Shown in pieces: positions 62,851 through 64,000 of a DNA stretch of 64,000 bases. The translations under genes and the position numbers were made by a program. The notes beneath the pieces were generated by a model. It was given only the letters and a program-made list of their open reading frames with translations, was not told the origin of the DNA and searched no databases. This DNA comes from Microbacterium proteolyticum (GTDB taxonomy: Bacteria > Actinomycetota > Actinomycetes > Actinomycetales > Microbacteriaceae). The stretch spans positions 2,480,001 through 2,544,000 of the forward strand of contig NZ_JAUSZZ010000001.1 of NCBI RefSeq assembly GCF_030818075.1, read 5' to 3'. Each line of letters begins with the position of its first letter. The stretch's first letter is position 1.

Positions 62851-63241
62851 GGCGAATGGGCCGGCCTGTACGCCGGGTTCTGTCCGGGGGCGTCCCTTCG
62901 ACAAGCTCAGGGGCCCCGTGGACGGTCATCTCTCTCGGCGACACGTTGCCGCGCCGCTCCAGCGGTCTACCCGGGGACTCGGCGAGCCGCGTCGTCATCC
63001 CCTGTCTGACCTTGCTCCGGACGAGGTTTACCTCGCGGGTCGTGTCACCACGACCCCGGTGGTCTCTTACACCACCCTTTCACCCTTACTCCGGCCCTCA
63101 CGGGCCGGGGCGGTCTGCTCTCTGTGGCACTGTCTCGCGGATTGCTCCGGGTGGGCGTTACCCACCGTCCTGCCCTGTGGAGCCCGGACGTTCCTCGGCA
63201 CGGGCGAACCCGTGACGCGACCGTCCAGCCGACCCATTCGC
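62851..63241 (-). ncRNA. rnpB: RNase P RNA (catalytic subunit)
   Basis: The minus strand has the conserved elements of bacterial type A RNase P RNA: a 5' GAGGAACGTCCGGGCTCC (P3-P4 region), GCCACAGAGAGCAGACCGCC, AGGGTGAAAGGGTGGTGTAAGAGACC, and near the 3' end ACAGAACCCGGCGTACAGGCC. The P1 stem pairs CGAATGGGTCGG (5' end) with CCGGCCCATTCG (3' end). It processes tRNA 5' ends. The ends are set from P1 and could be off by a few bases. Confidence 0.95.
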
Positions 63242-63296
63242 ATCCGCCAGTCTACTCGGGCGGCGCCGATGGCATCCGTCAGCTCCTCCTGCGTCC

Positions 63297-64000
63297 TCAC
63301 CCTTTCTCGGCGGTGTCCCCGATGCGCAGGTCGAGGGGGAAGTCGATCGGAAACGTGCCGAACAACAGCCGACCCGCGGATGCCGCGGACTCCCGCACCG
63401 CCTCGGCGACCGCTTCCGCGTAGGCGACCGGCGTGTGCACGACGATCTCGTCGTGCAGGAAGAACGCCAGGTGCGGCCTGCGTTCGAACACCGGCCCCGA
63501 CGCGGGCGCCGCGCGGGTGGCATCCACCTCAGGGAGGGCGGCCAAGCGGGTCCGCAGGTCGGCGAGCCACGCGAGGGCCCACTCGGCCGCCGTGCCCTGC
63601 ACGACGAAGTTGCGGGTGAACCGGCCGCGGTCACGGGCCGATCGCCTCGCGCGGGTCTCGTCGGCCCCGGATGCCGCGGCGTCGCTCGCCCGCGACTGCA
63701 GGTGCCGCCATGCCTCGCCGGCGGACGGGGACGTGCGGCCGAGCCAGGTGTGGACCACTCCCCCGTCTTCACCGGTGCGGGCCGCGTCATCGACGAGCTG
63801 CATGGCGCGGGGAAACGTGCGGCGAAGGCGAGGAAGCAGGCGGCCGCTCTCGCCGGTGGTGGCGCCGTACATCGCGCCGAGCATCGCGAGCTTGGCCTCG
63901 GCGCGACTTCCGACCGCACCGCGCTCGACGATGCCGGCGTAGAGGTCTCGACCGGATGCCGCCTCGGCGAGCGCGGTGTCGCGAGCCATCGCCGCGAGCA
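63297..64000 (-). CDS. Bifunctional 3'-5' exonuclease/DNA polymerase (PolA family), partial
   Basis: The C-terminal part of a family A DNA polymerase; the gene starts beyond the right edge, so 5' coding sequence is missing. Visible are the palm/fingers remnants LGAMYGATTG (motif B end, O helix region) and the palm motif C HDEIVVHTP, followed by IDFPLDLRIGDTAEKG. Actinobacteria often carry a second polymerase of this short type in addition to PolA. Convergence with nothing; rnpB follows downstream on the same strand. Confidence 0.85.
   Translation of the reverse strand, partial: LAAMARDTALAEAASGRDLYAGIVERGAVGSRAEAKLAMLGAMYGATTGESGRLLPRLRRTFPRAMQLVDDAARTGEDGGVVHTWLGRTSPSAGEAWRHLQSRASDAAASGADETRARRSARDRGRFTRNFVVQGTAAEWALAWLADLRTRLAALPEVDATRAAPASGPVFERRPHLAFFLHDEIVVHTPVAYAEAVAEAVRESAASAGRLLFGTFPIDFPLDLRIGDTAEKG

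Overview
The window is high-GC DNA from an actinobacterium. The gene set points to the Microbacteriaceae, most likely Microbacterium or a close relative: SepH, the DUF3000/HRDC pair, DUF3710-DUF3159-dut, DUF4193, a GlnE/GlnA1/GlnA2 nitrogen set, the MEP-pathway gene dxs, a second type II topoisomerase (ParC/ParE), and a primary sigma factor with a long acidic/Lys-Ala N-terminus. Many start codons lie 6-7 nt behind a TAnnnT hexamer, suggesting common leaderless transcription. This assignment comes from recognising families, not from a database search.

Layout. 0.2-0.8 kb: four tRNA genes. 0.8-9.2 kb: ASCH and MazF-like pair, amt with a GlnR-type box, ZapE, sulfurtransferase and SufE, an alpha/beta hydrolase, DUF3000 and an HRDC exonuclease. 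9.3-18.2 kb: thiolase (frameshifted), FadB-type protein, a repeat array, dxs (frameshifted), aconitase with a 20-bp palindrome upstream. 18.3-28.6 kb: DUF3159, DUF3710, dut, DUF3093, DUF4193, sepH, a phosphodiesterase, parC and parE (convergent), DUF7455. 28.6-34.1 kb: two alanine-racemase-like genes with complementary losses, a divergent ATP-grasp ligase, a 110-bp repeat array, and a CofE-like ligase overlapping sigA. 34.4-42.5 kb: PAC2, pepA, lpdA, sucB, DUF4191, RDD. 42.6-44.0 kb: glnA with a GlnR-type box.

44.0-54.3 kb is an integrative element inserted at the 3' end of glnA. The last coding bases of glnA (20 bp) are repeated at the far end of the element, and the terminator that probably belonged to glnA now sits beyond it. 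The element carries a tyrosine integrase next to attL, a phage-type repressor, an operator-promoter, an excisionase-like protein, small early genes, an HTH replication-like gene containing iterons plus a consensus DnaA box, a WhiB-like protein, its own tRNA-Arg(UCU), a beta-helix tailspike-like protein, and a rightmost cluster of small HTH genes. No capsid, portal, terminase or lysis gene was recognised, so it looks like a phage satellite, a plasmid-like integrative element or a strongly reduced prophage.

54.5-64 kb returns to chromosome: DUF2277, an acyl-CoA ligase, glnE, glnA2, a small SPOR-like protein, polyphosphate glucokinase, a small unknown gene with a LexA-like site, RNase P RNA, and the C-terminal part of a PolA-family polymerase running off the right edge.

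Functional themes: nitrogen assimilation (amt, glnA, glnE, glnA2; two exact GlnR-type boxes), TCA and 2-oxo-acid dehydrogenase steps (acn, sucB, lpdA), fatty-acid oxidation (ligase, thiolase, FadB), cell-wall or amino-acid ligation candidates (racemase pair, ATP-grasp), and DNA topology. The most novel material is the glnA-integrated element with its embedded origin-like block, and the split racemase pair.
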